From positions 1 to 64,000 of the forward strand of contig NZ_UFQC01000003.1 of assembly GCF_900496975.1 (NCBI RefSeq): a stretch of DNA of 64,000 nucleotides. Reading direction: 5' to 3'. A program made the translations under genes and the position numbers. The notes under the pieces were generated by a model. The model had not been told where the DNA came from and did no database searches. It saw nothing but the letters and a program-made list of their open reading frames with translations. This DNA comes from Achromobacter veterisilvae (lineage in GTDB: Bacteria > Pseudomonadota > Gammaproteobacteria > Burkholderiales > Burkholderiaceae_B). Positions 34,865 to 46,235 of the stretch are shown piece after piece (within the stretch, counting starts at the first letter, position 1; every line of letters starts with the position of its first letter).

Positions 34865-36118
34865 ATGATTTCCACCGCATGCGGCGTCGATTTCGGCACG
34901 TCCAACTCCACCGTAGGCTGGAGCCGCGCCGGCCAACCCGCGCTCCTCACGCTGGAGGACGGCAAGGCCACCTTGCCTTCGGCCATTTTCTTCCACGACG
35001 AGGACGCCGAGGTCAGCTATGGCCGCGCCGCCATCTCCGATTACCTGGCGGGCTACGACGGGCGCCTGATGCGCTCGATGAAAAGCCTGCTGGGCAGTTC
35101 GCTCATCGACGGCTCGACGGAAGTCCAGGGCCGTTCGATCCCGTTCCGCGTCCTGCTGACACGGTTCATCGCCGAACTGAAGCGGCGCGCCGAGACCGCG
35201 GCGGGCCGCGGCTTCACACGCGCGGTGCTGGGCCGGCCGGTGTTCTTCGTGGACGACAATCCCGCCGCCGACCGGACGGCGCAGGAGACGCTGGGCGAGA
35301 TCGCCCGCAGCGTCGGGTTCACCGACATCGAGTTCCAGTTCGAACCGCTGGCCGCGGCCTTCGACTATGAATCGCAGATCGACCGCGAAGAACTGGTGCT
35401 GGTCATCGACATCGGCGGCGGCACCTCGGACTTTTCGCTGATCCGCCTGGGGCCCGGCCGGGCCGTGAAGGCCGACCGGCGCGAGGACATCCTGGCCTAT
35501 GGCGGCGTGCACATCGGCGGGGTGGATTTCGACAAGCAGCTCAGCCTGGGGCACGTGATGCCCCTGCTCGGGCTCGGCAGCCAGTTGCGCAGCGGCAAGG
35601 ACGTGCCGTCCACGCAGTACGGCAACCTGGCCTGCTGGCACACCATCAACCAGGCCTATACCCGCAAGGCGGCCGAGCACTTCGCCTTCATCCGGGCCGA
35701 GGCCGGCGACCGCGAGAAAATCGACCTGCTGCTCAACCTCGTCAAGCAGCGCGCCGGCCACTGGGTGGCGGTGCAGGTGGAAGAAGCCAAGATCGCCCTG
35801 TCCGAAACGCCGGCCGCGCGGATCGACCTGTCCCGCATCGCGCCGGACCTGGGCGTGGACGTGACGCGGCCGTCGTTCGACGCCTGCGTGGGCCGGTTGA
35901 TCGAGCGGGGCGAGGCCTCGGTGGGCGCGCTGCTGCGCGACGCCGGCGTGGCCACGGCGGACGTGGACACCGTGTTCTTCACGGGCGGCTCCAGCCGGGT
36001 GCCGCGGCTGCGCGAGGCGGTGTCGGCGCTGGTGCCGCACGCGCGCAGCGTGGAGGGGGACCTGTTCGGCAGCATCGGCGCCGGCCTGGCGCTGGATGCC
36101 CGCCGCAAGTTCGGCTGA
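34865..36118 (+). CDS. yegD: Hsp70-like protein, YegD type
   Basis: A 417-residue actin/Hsp70-fold ATPase without the substrate-binding domain. Phosphate 1 loop GVDFGTSNSTVGW, phosphate 2 loop LVIDIGGGTSDFSLI and adenosine motif VFFTGGSSRVPRLREAV are intact. The length and a YGGVHIGGVDFDKQL segment match YegD, an Hsp70 relative of unknown clients. The frame continues far upstream as a shadow of the transporter gene; the ATG at 34865 begins at the nucleotide-binding domain. Confidence 0.9.
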   Translation: MISTACGVDFGTSNSTVGWSRAGQPALLTLEDGKATLPSAIFFHDEDAEVSYGRAAISDYLAGYDGRLMRSMKSLLGSSLIDGSTEVQGRSIPFRVLLTRFIAELKRRAETAAGRGFTRAVLGRPVFFVDDNPAADRTAQETLGEIARSVGFTDIEFQFEPLAAAFDYESQIDREELVLVIDIGGGTSDFSLIRLGPGRAVKADRREDILAYGGVHIGGVDFDKQLSLGHVMPLLGLGSQLRSGKDVPSTQYGNLACWHTINQAYTRKAAEHFAFIRAEAGDREKIDLLLNLVKQRAGHWVAVQVEEAKIALSETPAARIDLSRIAPDLGVDVTRPSFDACVGRLIERGEASVGALLRDAGVATADVDTVFFTGGSSRVPRLREAVSALVPHARSVEGDLFGSIGAGLALDARRKFG

Positions 36119-36200
36119 GGCGTCATGAGGCGGTGGTAAGCTGCATTGCTCCGCGCGGCCCCACGCCGCCGCCGCGCTCCGTCTGGTCCAGGATCCCGTC

Positions 36201-36788
36201 ATGACGCTCAAACCCGATTCCCATCTCGTCGAAAAACTGGTCGCCAGCGAGGCGCCCTACGATGGCAGCTTCCTGAAGATCCGCCGCGATACGGTGAGCC
36301 TGCCCAACGGCAATACGGCGATACGCGAATACGTGGTGCATCCGGGCGCCGTGGTGGTGATTCCGCTGCTGGACGACGGCCGCGTCCTGCTCGAACGCCA
36401 GTACCGCTACCCCATCGGGCGCGTCATGACCGAGTTCCCGGCGGGCAAGCTGGACCCCGGCGAAGACCCGCTGGTCTGTGGCAAGCGCGAACTGCTCGAG
36501 GAAACGGGCTATACGGCCGCCCAGTGGGCGCATGCCGGGGCCTTGCACCTGGCCATTGCCTATTCCACGGAGATCATCCACATCTTTTTCGCGCGCGGCC
36601 TGCGCGCCGGGCCCCGCCAACTGGACCAGGACGAGTTCCTGGACGTGGCCAGCGCGCGGCCCGAAGAGCTGGTCGACGCCTGCCGCAAGGGCGAAGTCAC
36701 CGACGCCAAGACCCTGACCTGCGTGCTGTGGATGCAGAACGTGCTGTCCGGCGCCTGGAAGCTCGACTGGCAGGACGGCGCGGGCTGA
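36201..36788 (+). CDS. Nudix hydrolase, ADP-ribose pyrophosphatase type
   Basis: A 195-residue Nudix protein. The Nudix box fits the consensus fully: G in FPAGKLDPGE, then x7 and RELLEETGY. The N-terminal EYVVHPGAVVVIPLLDDGRVLLERQYRYP and a long C-terminal part match NudF-like ADP-ribose pyrophosphatases, which split ADP-ribose to AMP and ribose 5-phosphate. It precedes a small ferredoxin gene by 25 bases. Confidence 0.85.
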   Translation: MTLKPDSHLVEKLVASEAPYDGSFLKIRRDTVSLPNGNTAIREYVVHPGAVVVIPLLDDGRVLLERQYRYPIGRVMTEFPAGKLDPGEDPLVCGKRELLEETGYTAAQWAHAGALHLAIAYSTEIIHIFFARGLRAGPRQLDQDEFLDVASARPEELVDACRKGEVTDAKTLTCVLWMQNVLSGAWKLDWQDGAG

Positions 36789-36813
36789 GGCGCGCGCGCC
36801 CGGTCCTTCCATC

Positions 36814-37152
36814 ATGTCCGCCTCCTTCCCGGTCCTGGTGCGGCCTGCCGGCCTGCGCTTCGACGCGCCGGCCGGCACGTCCGTGCTGCTGGCGGCGCAG
36901 GCGGCGGGCGTCAGGCTGCCCAGCTCGTGCCGCAACGGCACCTGCCGCGCCTGCATGTGCCTGATGCTGGAAGGGGCCGTCGTTTACGGCATCGAGCGGC
37001 CGGGCCTGTCGCCCGACGAAAAGGAAGAAGGCTGGATCCTGCCCTGCGTCGCGCAGGCCGCGTCCGCGCTGGAAATCCAGGCGCCGCTGGCCGCGCCGAT
37101 CGAACCCGCGCCGCCGCCCGCGCCGCGCCCGCTGACGGGGGCGCGGCGCTAG
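36814..37152 (+). CDS. Plant-type 2Fe-2S ferredoxin
   Basis: A 112-residue protein with the Cx4Cx2C...C cluster motif: Cys39, Cys44, Cys47 (SSCRNGTCRAC) and Cys78 (WILPCVAQA). An extra Cys49 lies next to the cluster loop. The C-terminus is a Pro/Ala tail. Such stand-alone ferredoxins donate electrons to oxygenases or reductases; no partner is adjacent. Confidence 0.85.
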   Translation: MSASFPVLVRPAGLRFDAPAGTSVLLAAQAAGVRLPSSCRNGTCRACMCLMLEGAVVYGIERPGLSPDEKEEGWILPCVAQAASALEIQAPLAAPIEPAPPPAPRPLTGARR

Positions 37153-37171
37153 GAGCAGGCTCGGGCGGCGT

Positions 37172-38476
37172 TCACGCGTGCCGGTGCATGGCGGACACGT
37201 GCTTGGTGTCGCGCATGCTGGCGTACACCAGCAGGGACAGGAAGATGACGCCCGCCAGGTAGTAATAGAACCATTCCTCGTGCCCCTGCTGCTTGAAGAA
37301 CAGGGCGATGGCCGGCGCCGTGCCGCCGAAGATGGATACCGTCACGGCATACGGCACGGCCACGCCGGTGGCGCGGACGTTGGTGGGGAACAGTTCCGCC
37401 TTCACCACGGCGTTGATGGACGTATAGCCCGCGGTGAACACCCAGGCCCCGCAGATCAGCAGGAAGGCGATGAAGGGCGAGCGCGTGTGCGACAGCGCCA
37501 TCAGGATGGGCACGGTGAGCGCGGCGCCCGCCACGCCGAAGAAGATCAGCAGGGGCTTGCGTCCGATCCGGTCGGACAGCGCGCCGTACACCGGCTGCAG
37601 GATCAGCGCGAAGATCAGCGAGCCAGCGATGATGTAGGTGGTGACGATGTCCGTGAAGCCCGCGGTCTGGCGCACGAAGGTCTGCATATACGTCGTGAAG
37701 GTATAGAAGGCCGCGGTGCCGCCGGCGGTCAGCCCCACGACGATCGCCACCTCGCGCGGGTACTGCAGCAGGCCGCGCAGCGAACTGGTCTGCGGCTTGG
37801 CCGCCTTCTGGGCTTCCTTGTACGAATCGGTCTCGGGCATGTCGCGGCGCATCACCGCGGTGATGATCGCAAGCATGGCGCCGATCACGAAGGGGATGCG
37901 CCAGCCCCAGGCCAGGAGCTGTTCGTGCGTGAGGAAGACGTTCTGCAACAGCAGCAGCACCAGGATCGCGCTGAGCTGGCCGCCGATCAGGGTGACGTAC
38001 TGGAAGCTGGAATAGAAGCCGCGATGCTCGGGGTCGGCGATCTCGGTCAGGTAGGTGGCGCTGGCGCCGTATTCCCCGCCCAGGCTCAGGCCTTCGACCA
38101 CGCGGGCCAGGGCCAGCAGGGCCGGCGCGGCCAGGCCGATCGTGGCGTAGGTCGGCGTGACGGCGATGATCAGGGAGCCCACGCACATCATCCCGACGGA
38201 GACCATCAGCGACAGCCGCCGCCCGTGCCGGTCCGCCAGGTGCCCGAACAGCCAGCCGCCCAGCGGGCGCACGATGAAGCCCGCCGCGAAGAGCGTGGCG
38301 GCGTTCAACTGCTGTACGACGGGATCGTGGGAAGGGAAGAAGGCGGGGGCGAAGTAGAGCGCGAACGCGGTATAGGCATAGAAGTCATACCATTCCACCA
38401 GGTTGCCCATGGATCCGACGAAGATCGCCTTGATGCGGCGCTTGGCGTCGGGCATGTCGAGATACGCTTGCGTCAT
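37172..38476 (-). CDS. MFS metabolite:H+ symporter (KgtP/ShiA-like)
   Basis: A 434-residue transporter with twelve helices. MGNLVEWYDFYAYTAFALYFAP at the N-terminus, GWLFGHLADRHGRRLSL and GALSDRIGRKPLL are hallmarks of the metabolite:H+ symporter family, and VVEGLSLGGEYGASATYLTE matches the alpha-ketoglutarate/proline/shikimate carriers. The start at 38476 (MTQAYLDMP) has AGGACAG upstream. Its substrate is a small organic acid or betaine, not further resolved. The 198-bp gap upstream holds no gene. Confidence 0.88.
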   Translation of the reverse strand: MTQAYLDMPDAKRRIKAIFVGSMGNLVEWYDFYAYTAFALYFAPAFFPSHDPVVQQLNAATLFAAGFIVRPLGGWLFGHLADRHGRRLSLMVSVGMMCVGSLIIAVTPTYATIGLAAPALLALARVVEGLSLGGEYGASATYLTEIADPEHRGFYSSFQYVTLIGGQLSAILVLLLLQNVFLTHEQLLAWGWRIPFVIGAMLAIITAVMRRDMPETDSYKEAQKAAKPQTSSLRGLLQYPREVAIVVGLTAGGTAAFYTFTTYMQTFVRQTAGFTDIVTTYIIAGSLIFALILQPVYGALSDRIGRKPLLIFFGVAGAALTVPILMALSHTRSPFIAFLLICGAWVFTAGYTSINAVVKAELFPTNVRATGVAVPYAVTVSIFGGTAPAIALFFKQQGHEEWFYYYLAGVIFLSLLVYASMRDTKHVSAMHRHA

Positions 38477-38674
38477 ATCTGTCCTCCAGTTGCGTCTGTC
38501 GGGGGCGCCGGACACGCGACCGCGGCCGGCGCCGCGCCGCCTGGACGGACCCGCCGCGGAGGGATCACGCTAGCCGTTATGTTGCGCCTGCCGGCGCGGA
38601 AATGCACGTCCTGGAAACGTGTTCGTTTTTCAGTTTTCTGTCAGGACGTTCCGCGCCGCGGCGGGCGCGGAGCC

Positions 38675-39874
38675 TTATCTGGCGCGCGGCGCGACGGCCT
38701 CGCAAGGCGCCGCGCCATCGGCCGCCTGGGCGTCTTCGCCCAGCAGCGCGCGCGCGCCGCAGACCGAGCCGAACATGCCCTTGTTGTCGTGCCCGACGCC
38801 GGCCACTTCGTAGGCGCGCCGGTGCAGCGCCACGGGCTTGGCGCCGCGGGCGGCCAGTGCGTATTCATACTGCGCGTAGCCCACGCCCCGGGCGAGCCGG
38901 GTGGCGCCCTGGGCTTCCGCGCCGCAGGTCTTGTCCAGCAGGCGGTGTTCGGGATTGTTGTCCGCGCCGCCCAGCAGGTAGGTGACGTCGCGGGCCGCGT
39001 AACGCACGAAGAGCCGGGATTCGTCGGTCTCGCGGGCGTAGGACGGAAGCTTGTCCGTGCCGTACTTGTACTGGTTGTACGTCGGGCAGATGCCGCGTTC
39101 GTAGGGCGCATAGCCCTTGCCGTCGGCGCGCGGGCGCTCGTTGGTCAGATAGAGGTAGGACGAGGGATTGGCGATCACGTAGCGCAGCGCCAGGCCGTCG
39201 CGCCGCAGCGGGCCGTCGACGTTGTTCAGCACCGCGTAGCGCTGCACCAGTTGCGCGCCGGCCGAATGCCCGGCCAGCGCGATGCCCGCCAGGGCGGGCA
39301 GGCGCTTGCGGTCGTCCAGGCTGCGCAGCAGGTCGTCGAGCACCTGGAACGCGCTGACCGGCGCGGGCCGCCCGGCGGCCTGCACGCTGTCTTCGCCGTC
39401 TTCCCAACTGGCCTTGCGCCAGGCCGCCATGCCGCCGAAACCCGAGTCGATCGAGCCGGAGTAGCGCGGCGCCAGGATCAGCGTGTCGCGCGCGCGGGCG
39501 GGATTGCGCGCGAGCAGTTCGTCGACGGTTTCATAGTAGCGGTCGGCGTCGCGCTTGACGCCATGGATCACGACGATGACCTGCCGGACGTCGCGCAGAT
39601 CGTCGCGGTCGAGCTTGCGGTTGGCGTAGACCGGCATCTTGTACCGGTGCCCCGGCCTGCCGAGTTCCACGGCCTGCCAGCGCAGCGGCGCCGCGCGCTT
39701 GGGCGCGGGCACGGTTTCGTCGTAGTCGTACGGGTCGGGCAGGGGCGTCTGGGCGCGCGCCGCAAGAGGCGCCAGCGAGGCTGCCAGGGCGAGCGCCGCG
39801 GCGATGCCGCGCGCCGCGCCGACGGCGCGGCCCGGCCATGCCCGGCGCGTGAGAGGAGCGGGCGCGCGGCGCAT
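38675..39874 (-). CDS. Exported alpha/beta hydrolase-like protein
   Basis: A 399-residue protein with an N-terminal signal (core GIAAALALAASLAPLAARA). Alpha/beta-hydrolase features: VIVVIHGVKRDADRYYET as the oxyanion strand, nucleophile elbow GHSAGAQLV, and a late AGVGHDNKGMF with the His. It resembles secreted hydrolases of unknown substrate. It lies 14 bases downstream of fnr on the same strand, so it may be part of an FNR transcription unit. Confidence 0.75.
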   Translation of the reverse strand: MRRAPAPLTRRAWPGRAVGAARGIAAALALAASLAPLAARAQTPLPDPYDYDETVPAPKRAAPLRWQAVELGRPGHRYKMPVYANRKLDRDDLRDVRQVIVVIHGVKRDADRYYETVDELLARNPARARDTLILAPRYSGSIDSGFGGMAAWRKASWEDGEDSVQAAGRPAPVSAFQVLDDLLRSLDDRKRLPALAGIALAGHSAGAQLVQRYAVLNNVDGPLRRDGLALRYVIANPSSYLYLTNERPRADGKGYAPYERGICPTYNQYKYGTDKLPSYARETDESRLFVRYAARDVTYLLGGADNNPEHRLLDKTCGAEAQGATRLARGVGYAQYEYALAARGAKPVALHRRAYEVAGVGHDNKGMFGSVCGARALLGEDAQAADGAAPCEAVAPRAR

Positions 39875-39888
39875 GGCGCGGCGGGCGT

Positions 39889-40617
39889 TCAGCAGCCTTC
39901 TTGGCCCAGCAACTGCTTGAGCGCGGGCAGGTCCAGGATGCGTACTTCGCGCTGGTTGATCTTGATCAGGCCGTCGCGCGCGAAGCGCGAGAACAGCCGG
40001 CTGACCGTTTCCAGGGTCAGGCCGAGATAATTGCCGATTTCTTCGCGGCTCATGCGCAGCACGAATTCGGTGGACGAATAGCCCAGCGACGCATAGCGCT
40101 GCGACAGGTTGAGCAGAAACGCGGCCAGGCGCTGTTCGGACCGCATCGAGCCCAGCGACGCCAGCATCTGGTGCGAGCGGTTGATCTCGCGGCTCATCAG
40201 GCGGCGGAACTGCTGCTGCAGGGACGGCAGGTGCGTCGCCACGCGGTCGATGTCGGCCAGGCGGATGACGCAGACCTCGGAATCTTCCAGCGCCACGGCG
40301 GTCGAGACGTGCTTGCCGTCGAGCATGCCGTCCATGCCGACGATCTCGCCGGGCAGGTGAAAGCCGGTGACCTGGATCTGGCCGGTGGCGTCTTCCAACT
40401 GCGTTTTGAGGCTGCCGAAACGCACGCTGTAGACCGCGTCGAGCGGGTGGTTCAGCGAATAGAGCGGCTTGCCTTTTTCAAGGCGTACGCGTTCTTTGAC
40501 CAGTTCGTCCAGCTTTTCCACTTCGGCGGCTGCCATGCCGACGGGCACGCACACATGCCCCAGCATGCATGTGGAACAGTGGGCGGCATCAGGGGCAACG
40601 GGGACCCGTTTTTGCAT
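39889..40617 (-). CDS. fnr: FNR-type oxygen-responsive transcriptional regulator
   Basis: A 242-residue Crp/Fnr protein. Cys14, Cys17 and Cys23 (HCSTCMLGHVC) and Cys116 (SEVCVIRL) reproduce the spacing of the four ligands of the [4Fe-4S] cluster in E. coli FNR (20, 23, 29, 122) exactly, shifted by six. The helix-turn-helix is MSREEIGNYLGLTLETVSRLFSRF, with the FNR-type ExxSR contacts. The frame extends to 40689, but ATG 40617 matches the FNR N-terminus. The Bordetella orthologue is called Btr. It would switch on anaerobic respiration genes. Confidence 0.94.
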   Translation of the reverse strand: MQKRVPVAPDAAHCSTCMLGHVCVPVGMAAAEVEKLDELVKERVRLEKGKPLYSLNHPLDAVYSVRFGSLKTQLEDATGQIQVTGFHLPGEIVGMDGMLDGKHVSTAVALEDSEVCVIRLADIDRVATHLPSLQQQFRRLMSREINRSHQMLASLGSMRSEQRLAAFLLNLSQRYASLGYSSTEFVLRMSREEIGNYLGLTLETVSRLFSRFARDGLIKINQREVRILDLPALKQLLGQEGC

Positions 40618-40715
40618 ACGATGACCTTTATAGTGCCCATTGCTCGGACCAGGGCCGGAATGGGTGTAACGCGTGAAGATAAATTCCATTGTAGTCCGTT
40701 GTTACTACGGGCGTC

Positions 40716-41174
40716 TTACCGGCCTTCCGGGACCGGGCGGGCGCGCCGGTAACAGACCCAGTCGTCGGCGGCGATGTCCACCGCCGCGCCGCGCAGGGAC
40801 GGATCTATCGGATAGTACTGGCAAGCCAGGTACCGGGCCGCCGCCGGGTCCCGCGCCGGGGCGTCCGGCGGGGATTCCAGGCGCGCGGCGACCTCCCGCC
40901 GGACGAAGCAGCAGGGCTTCCCGGGGGCGTATTCCTCGATTTCGTCCATCAGGGCGATCAGGGCCGGTTCCACCTGGAAAACGTCGCCCCGCACGCGCCG
41001 GCCGTCCTCGACCGGGATCAGCCCGGGCCAGTCGCCGAAATCCACCAGGCGGCCCGGCACGCTGGCGGGGCCGACATAGCGGGCCGCCGGGAGCCGCCGC
41101 CGGGCCGCGGCTTGCGCCAGGTCATTGATTTCGCCCGCGCGTAGCGTGCCGTAGACAAAAACGTATATGCTCAT
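40716..41174 (-). CDS. Gamma-glutamylcyclotransferase (AIG2-like) family protein
   Basis: A 152-residue protein that begins with the family motif YVFVYGTLRAGEINDLA and has ARYVGPASVPGRLVDFGDWPGL and VFQVEPALIALMDEIEEY, where the Glu is at the catalytic position for gamma-glutamylcyclotransferases. It probably releases 5-oxoproline from gamma-glutamyl compounds; the substrate is open. It lies upstream of fnr on the same strand but 98 bases away, so a shared promoter is uncertain. Confidence 0.82.
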   Translation of the reverse strand: MSIYVFVYGTLRAGEINDLAQAAARRRLPAARYVGPASVPGRLVDFGDWPGLIPVEDGRRVRGDVFQVEPALIALMDEIEEYAPGKPCCFVRREVAARLESPPDAPARDPAAARYLACQYYPIDPSLRGAAVDIAADDWVCYRRARPVPEGR

Positions 41175-41222
41175 AAGTCGGATTGTTGCTGCACGTCGAA
41201 AAAACCATGGCGCGGGCAGGGT

Positions 41223-41250
41223 GTTGAAATTTTCTCATCCGGCCGCATAT
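41223..41250 (+). promoter_or_regulatory. Sigma-32 heat-shock promoter of clpB
   Basis: GTTGAAA (consensus CTTGAAA, 6/7) at 41223-41229, a 13-base spacer, then CCGCATAT (consensus CCCCATNT, 7/8) at 41243-41250, 61 bases upstream of the clpB ATG. Confidence 0.8.
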
Positions 41251-41311
41251 TCAGCTTATCGAGCCCGCCGGCACGTATCGGTCAGGCTCTCCAACAAGCC
41301 AAATGACCATT

Positions 41312-43918
<2,607 letters not shown>

Positions 43919-43922
43919 GCTG

Positions 43923-44109
43923 GGTGCAGCGCGAGAGTTCTTGAGCCAGAACACCGACGCGCAGCGCGCGGAACCCATGCGGCCGTGGACAGACAGTGCC
44001 TGGCAGCGGCCGGAAAACAGTCTCTGCGGCCGCCTGGGCGCCGGGTTTCTCTTCAGAGTATCTCGCGCTGTCCTCGAGCGCACCTAACCCGTCAAGCGGG
44101 CGCTGCGCC
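43923..44109 (+). ncRNA. Candidate structured RNA or clpB 3' UTR fold, 6S-like in outline only
   Basis: Nested inverted repeats pair across 187 bases: GGTGCAGCGC with GCGCTGCGCC (43923-43932/44100-44109, one U-G), CTTGA with TCAAG (43940-43944/44092-44096), GGAACCC with GGGTTTC (43970-43976/44043-44049), GCGGCCG with CGGCCGC (43979-43985/44027-44033) and AGAC with GTCT (43991-43994/44020-44023). A strong terminator follows four bases later. The size and rod shape recall 6S RNA, but I recognise no 6S-specific sequence, local hairpins compete, and GC-rich DNA pairs easily by chance. Confidence 0.3.
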
Positions 44110-44112
44110 GAA

Positions 44113-44141
44113 AACTCCTCGAAATTCGAGGAGTTTTTTTT
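44113..44141 (+). terminator. Strong Rho-independent terminator after clpB
   Basis: AACTCCTCGA-AAT-TCGAGGAGTT stem followed by T-run of eight. It closes the 195-base stretch after the clpB stop. The rest of the 371-bp gap up to the next gene is AT-rich promoter DNA. Confidence 0.92.
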
Positions 44142-44248
44142 GCGCGCGAATTCCTGGCGGGGAGCCCGTTTCCGCTATTTTGTTTTTTTAATGTACTAAA
44201 TTTCAACAAAACCAAGGGTTAATACGGATAATTTACGAAGAATTTTCG

Positions 44249-44289
44249 TTCTATAAACACGTCATTGTATTTTTTATGTATTTATAGAA
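44249..44289. promoter_or_regulatory. Inverted repeat at the start of the hydroxyacid operon
   Basis: TTCTATAAA (44249-44257) and its exact reverse complement TTTATAGAA (44281-44289) lie 32 bases apart, about three helical turns, in a ~130-bp AT-rich island that ends at the first ATG of the operon. It may be a paired operator for the GntR regulator at the operon end; chance is possible in AT-rich DNA. Confidence 0.4.
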
Positions 44290-45165
44290 ATGAAAATTGC
44301 GCTGTTGGGCTGCGGCGAGGTCGGATCCTGCTATGCACAGGCATGGGACGCCGCCGGGCATGCCGTGATCGGGATCTGCGAACTGCGGCAGGACGAGGAA
44401 ATGGCCGGGCGGGCCCGGCGCCATGGCGCCGGACTGCACGCGGAGCCCGGCCCCTGGTTGCGCGAGGCGGATATCGTCGTGTCGGCCGTCTATGGCCACG
44501 CGGCGCGCGAGGTGGCGCTGCGGAGCTTTCCGCATATGCGCCAGGACGCGGTCTACGCCGACTTCACCACCGCCAGCGCGTCCGATATGCAGGCGGCCGC
44601 GGCGGCGGCCGCCGAGCGCAACATCGGTTTTACCGACGTCGCGATCATGGGGGCCATTGCCCTGCTGGCGGAGCGCACGCCATTGCTCTGCGCGGGGACC
44701 GGCACGGACGCGGTGCTGCGGCTTGCCGAGAGCGGCGGGGCGCCAGCGCGTGCCATACCTGGGGCGGCGGGCGATGCCGTGCGCCTGAAACTGCTGCGCA
44801 GCGTAATGACGAAGGGCATGGAAAGCCTGGCCGTCGAATGCCTGGTCGCGGCCGAGTCCATGGGCCTGCGGGCCTCCCTTTACGAAGTGCTGGCGGACAT
44901 CGACCGGACGCCGCTGACGGCATTCATCGATTCGTTCGTGCGTTCGCACGTGCTGCATGCCCAGCGCCGGCTGGCCGAAGTCCGGGAGGCCCGGGAGCAA
45001 CTGGTCCAGGCGGGACTGGAGCCCCTGGTTCTCGATGGCGTGGAGCGGCTTTTCGACCGGACCAGCCGGGGCATCGAGGCGGCGCGGGCGGACGGAGATT
45101 TCAACCTGCCGGATTCCGTCGAGGCGCGTCTGGCCTGGCTGACGCCATTGGCGCGCCAGCACTGA
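44290..45165 (+). CDS. NAD(P)-binding dehydrogenase, 6-phosphogluconate dehydrogenase-like with DUF1932 domain
   Basis: A 291-residue protein with a Rossmann opening MKIALLGCGEVGSCYAQAW and a C-terminal DUF1932 domain (VMTKGMESLAVECLVAAESMG, RASLYEVLADIDRTPL). The Lys in RLKLLRSVMTKGME is at the usual catalytic site of beta-hydroxyacid dehydrogenases. First gene of an operon with a Bug binding protein, RraA, a D-2-hydroxyacid dehydrogenase and a GntR regulator, pointing to oxidation of a branched or carboxylated hydroxyacid; the substrate is unknown. Confidence 0.82.
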   Translation: MKIALLGCGEVGSCYAQAWDAAGHAVIGICELRQDEEMAGRARRHGAGLHAEPGPWLREADIVVSAVYGHAAREVALRSFPHMRQDAVYADFTTASASDMQAAAAAAAERNIGFTDVAIMGAIALLAERTPLLCAGTGTDAVLRLAESGGAPARAIPGAAGDAVRLKLLRSVMTKGMESLAVECLVAAESMGLRASLYEVLADIDRTPLTAFIDSFVRSHVLHAQRRLAEVREAREQLVQAGLEPLVLDGVERLFDRTSRGIEAARADGDFNLPDSVEARLAWLTPLARQH

Positions 45166-45236
45166 GCGCGCGCGCCGCGCCACGGCGCATTGAATTGCGT
45201 ATCGAACCAAACAAAACCAACTGTGTGAGGAAGACA

Positions 45237-46202
45237 ATGAAACGCTTGAAGACCCTTCTGGCCGCCACGCTCGTGCTGGGCTGCGCCGCCGCCAACGCGG
45301 CCGATATGGGCAACGCGCCCATCACGCTCATTTCACCTTTCCCGCCCGGGGGCGGCACCGACACGCTGACACGCATGATCGGAAGCGCGATCGGCCAGGA
45401 CAAGGGCTGGAATATCGTGGTGGAGAACAAGCCCGGCGCGGGCGGCAACCTGGCGCTGGATGCCACCGCCCGCGCCCGGCCGGACGGACACACGCTGGTG
45501 ATGGCCCAGACCGACAACATCGTGCTGAATCCGTGGCTCTACAACAAGCTCAGCTACGACACGTTCAAGGATTTCAAGCCGGTCGGCCCCGTGGCGACGT
45601 CGCCAAGCGTTTTCGTGGTTCTGCCCGACTCCCCCTATAAGACGATCGGCGACGTGGTCAAGGCCGCGCAGGCGCGTCCCGGCCTGGTTTCGCTGGGGAT
45701 TCCCGGCATCGGCGGCACGGGCGATCTGACCGGCTACCTCTGGCGCAAGGCGGCGAACATCGAGTTGATGCACGTGCCTTACCGGGGCTGGGGCCAGGCG
45801 TTCCCGGACCTGGCCAGCGGCCGCATCGACATGTATGTGGGTTCCGTCGCTTCGCTGTTGCCGCAGATCCGCGGCGGCAAGGTCCGCGCGCTTGCCGTGG
45901 TCGCGAAGGGGCGGTCGCCCGCCTTGCCCGACGTTCCGACGTTCGCGGAAAACGGATTCCCGACGATCGACCAGTCGATCTGGTGGGGCTTGATGGCGCC
46001 TGCGAAGACGCCGGATGACGTGGTCGCCGCGCTGAACCAGGCGTTGCAGGAGGTTCAATCCCAGCCCGAATTGGTGAAGAAGCTGGAAGACGCGGGCTAT
46101 AGCGTGCTCAAGGGCACGCCGGACGACCTGGCGCGGCAGCACCGATCGGACCACGACATCTTCGGAAAGGTCGTGCAGGAAGCCGGTATTCCCAAGCAGT
46201 AA
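45237..46202 (+). CDS. Bug family tripartite tricarboxylate transporter substrate-binding protein
   Basis: A 321-residue periplasmic binding protein. Signal peptide MKRLKTLLAATLVLGCAAANA, then the Bug opening ITLISPFPPGGGTDTLTRM, ENKPGAGGNLALDATARARPDGHTL and DVPTFAENGFP near the end. Bug proteins bind carboxylates such as citrate, succinate or nicotinate via a water-mediated site. No TctA/TctB membrane genes lie nearby, common for these orphan proteins. It sits between two dehydrogenase-type genes in the operon and likely serves their substrate. Confidence 0.92.
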   Translation: MKRLKTLLAATLVLGCAAANAADMGNAPITLISPFPPGGGTDTLTRMIGSAIGQDKGWNIVVENKPGAGGNLALDATARARPDGHTLVMAQTDNIVLNPWLYNKLSYDTFKDFKPVGPVATSPSVFVVLPDSPYKTIGDVVKAAQARPGLVSLGIPGIGGTGDLTGYLWRKAANIELMHVPYRGWGQAFPDLASGRIDMYVGSVASLLPQIRGGKVRALAVVAKGRSPALPDVPTFAENGFPTIDQSIWWGLMAPAKTPDDVVAALNQALQEVQSQPELVKKLEDAGYSVLKGTPDDLARQHRSDHDIFGKVVQEAGIPKQ

Positions 46203-46235
46203 TGGCAAGAATCGCTATTTCCCCCAGGAGCAAAG

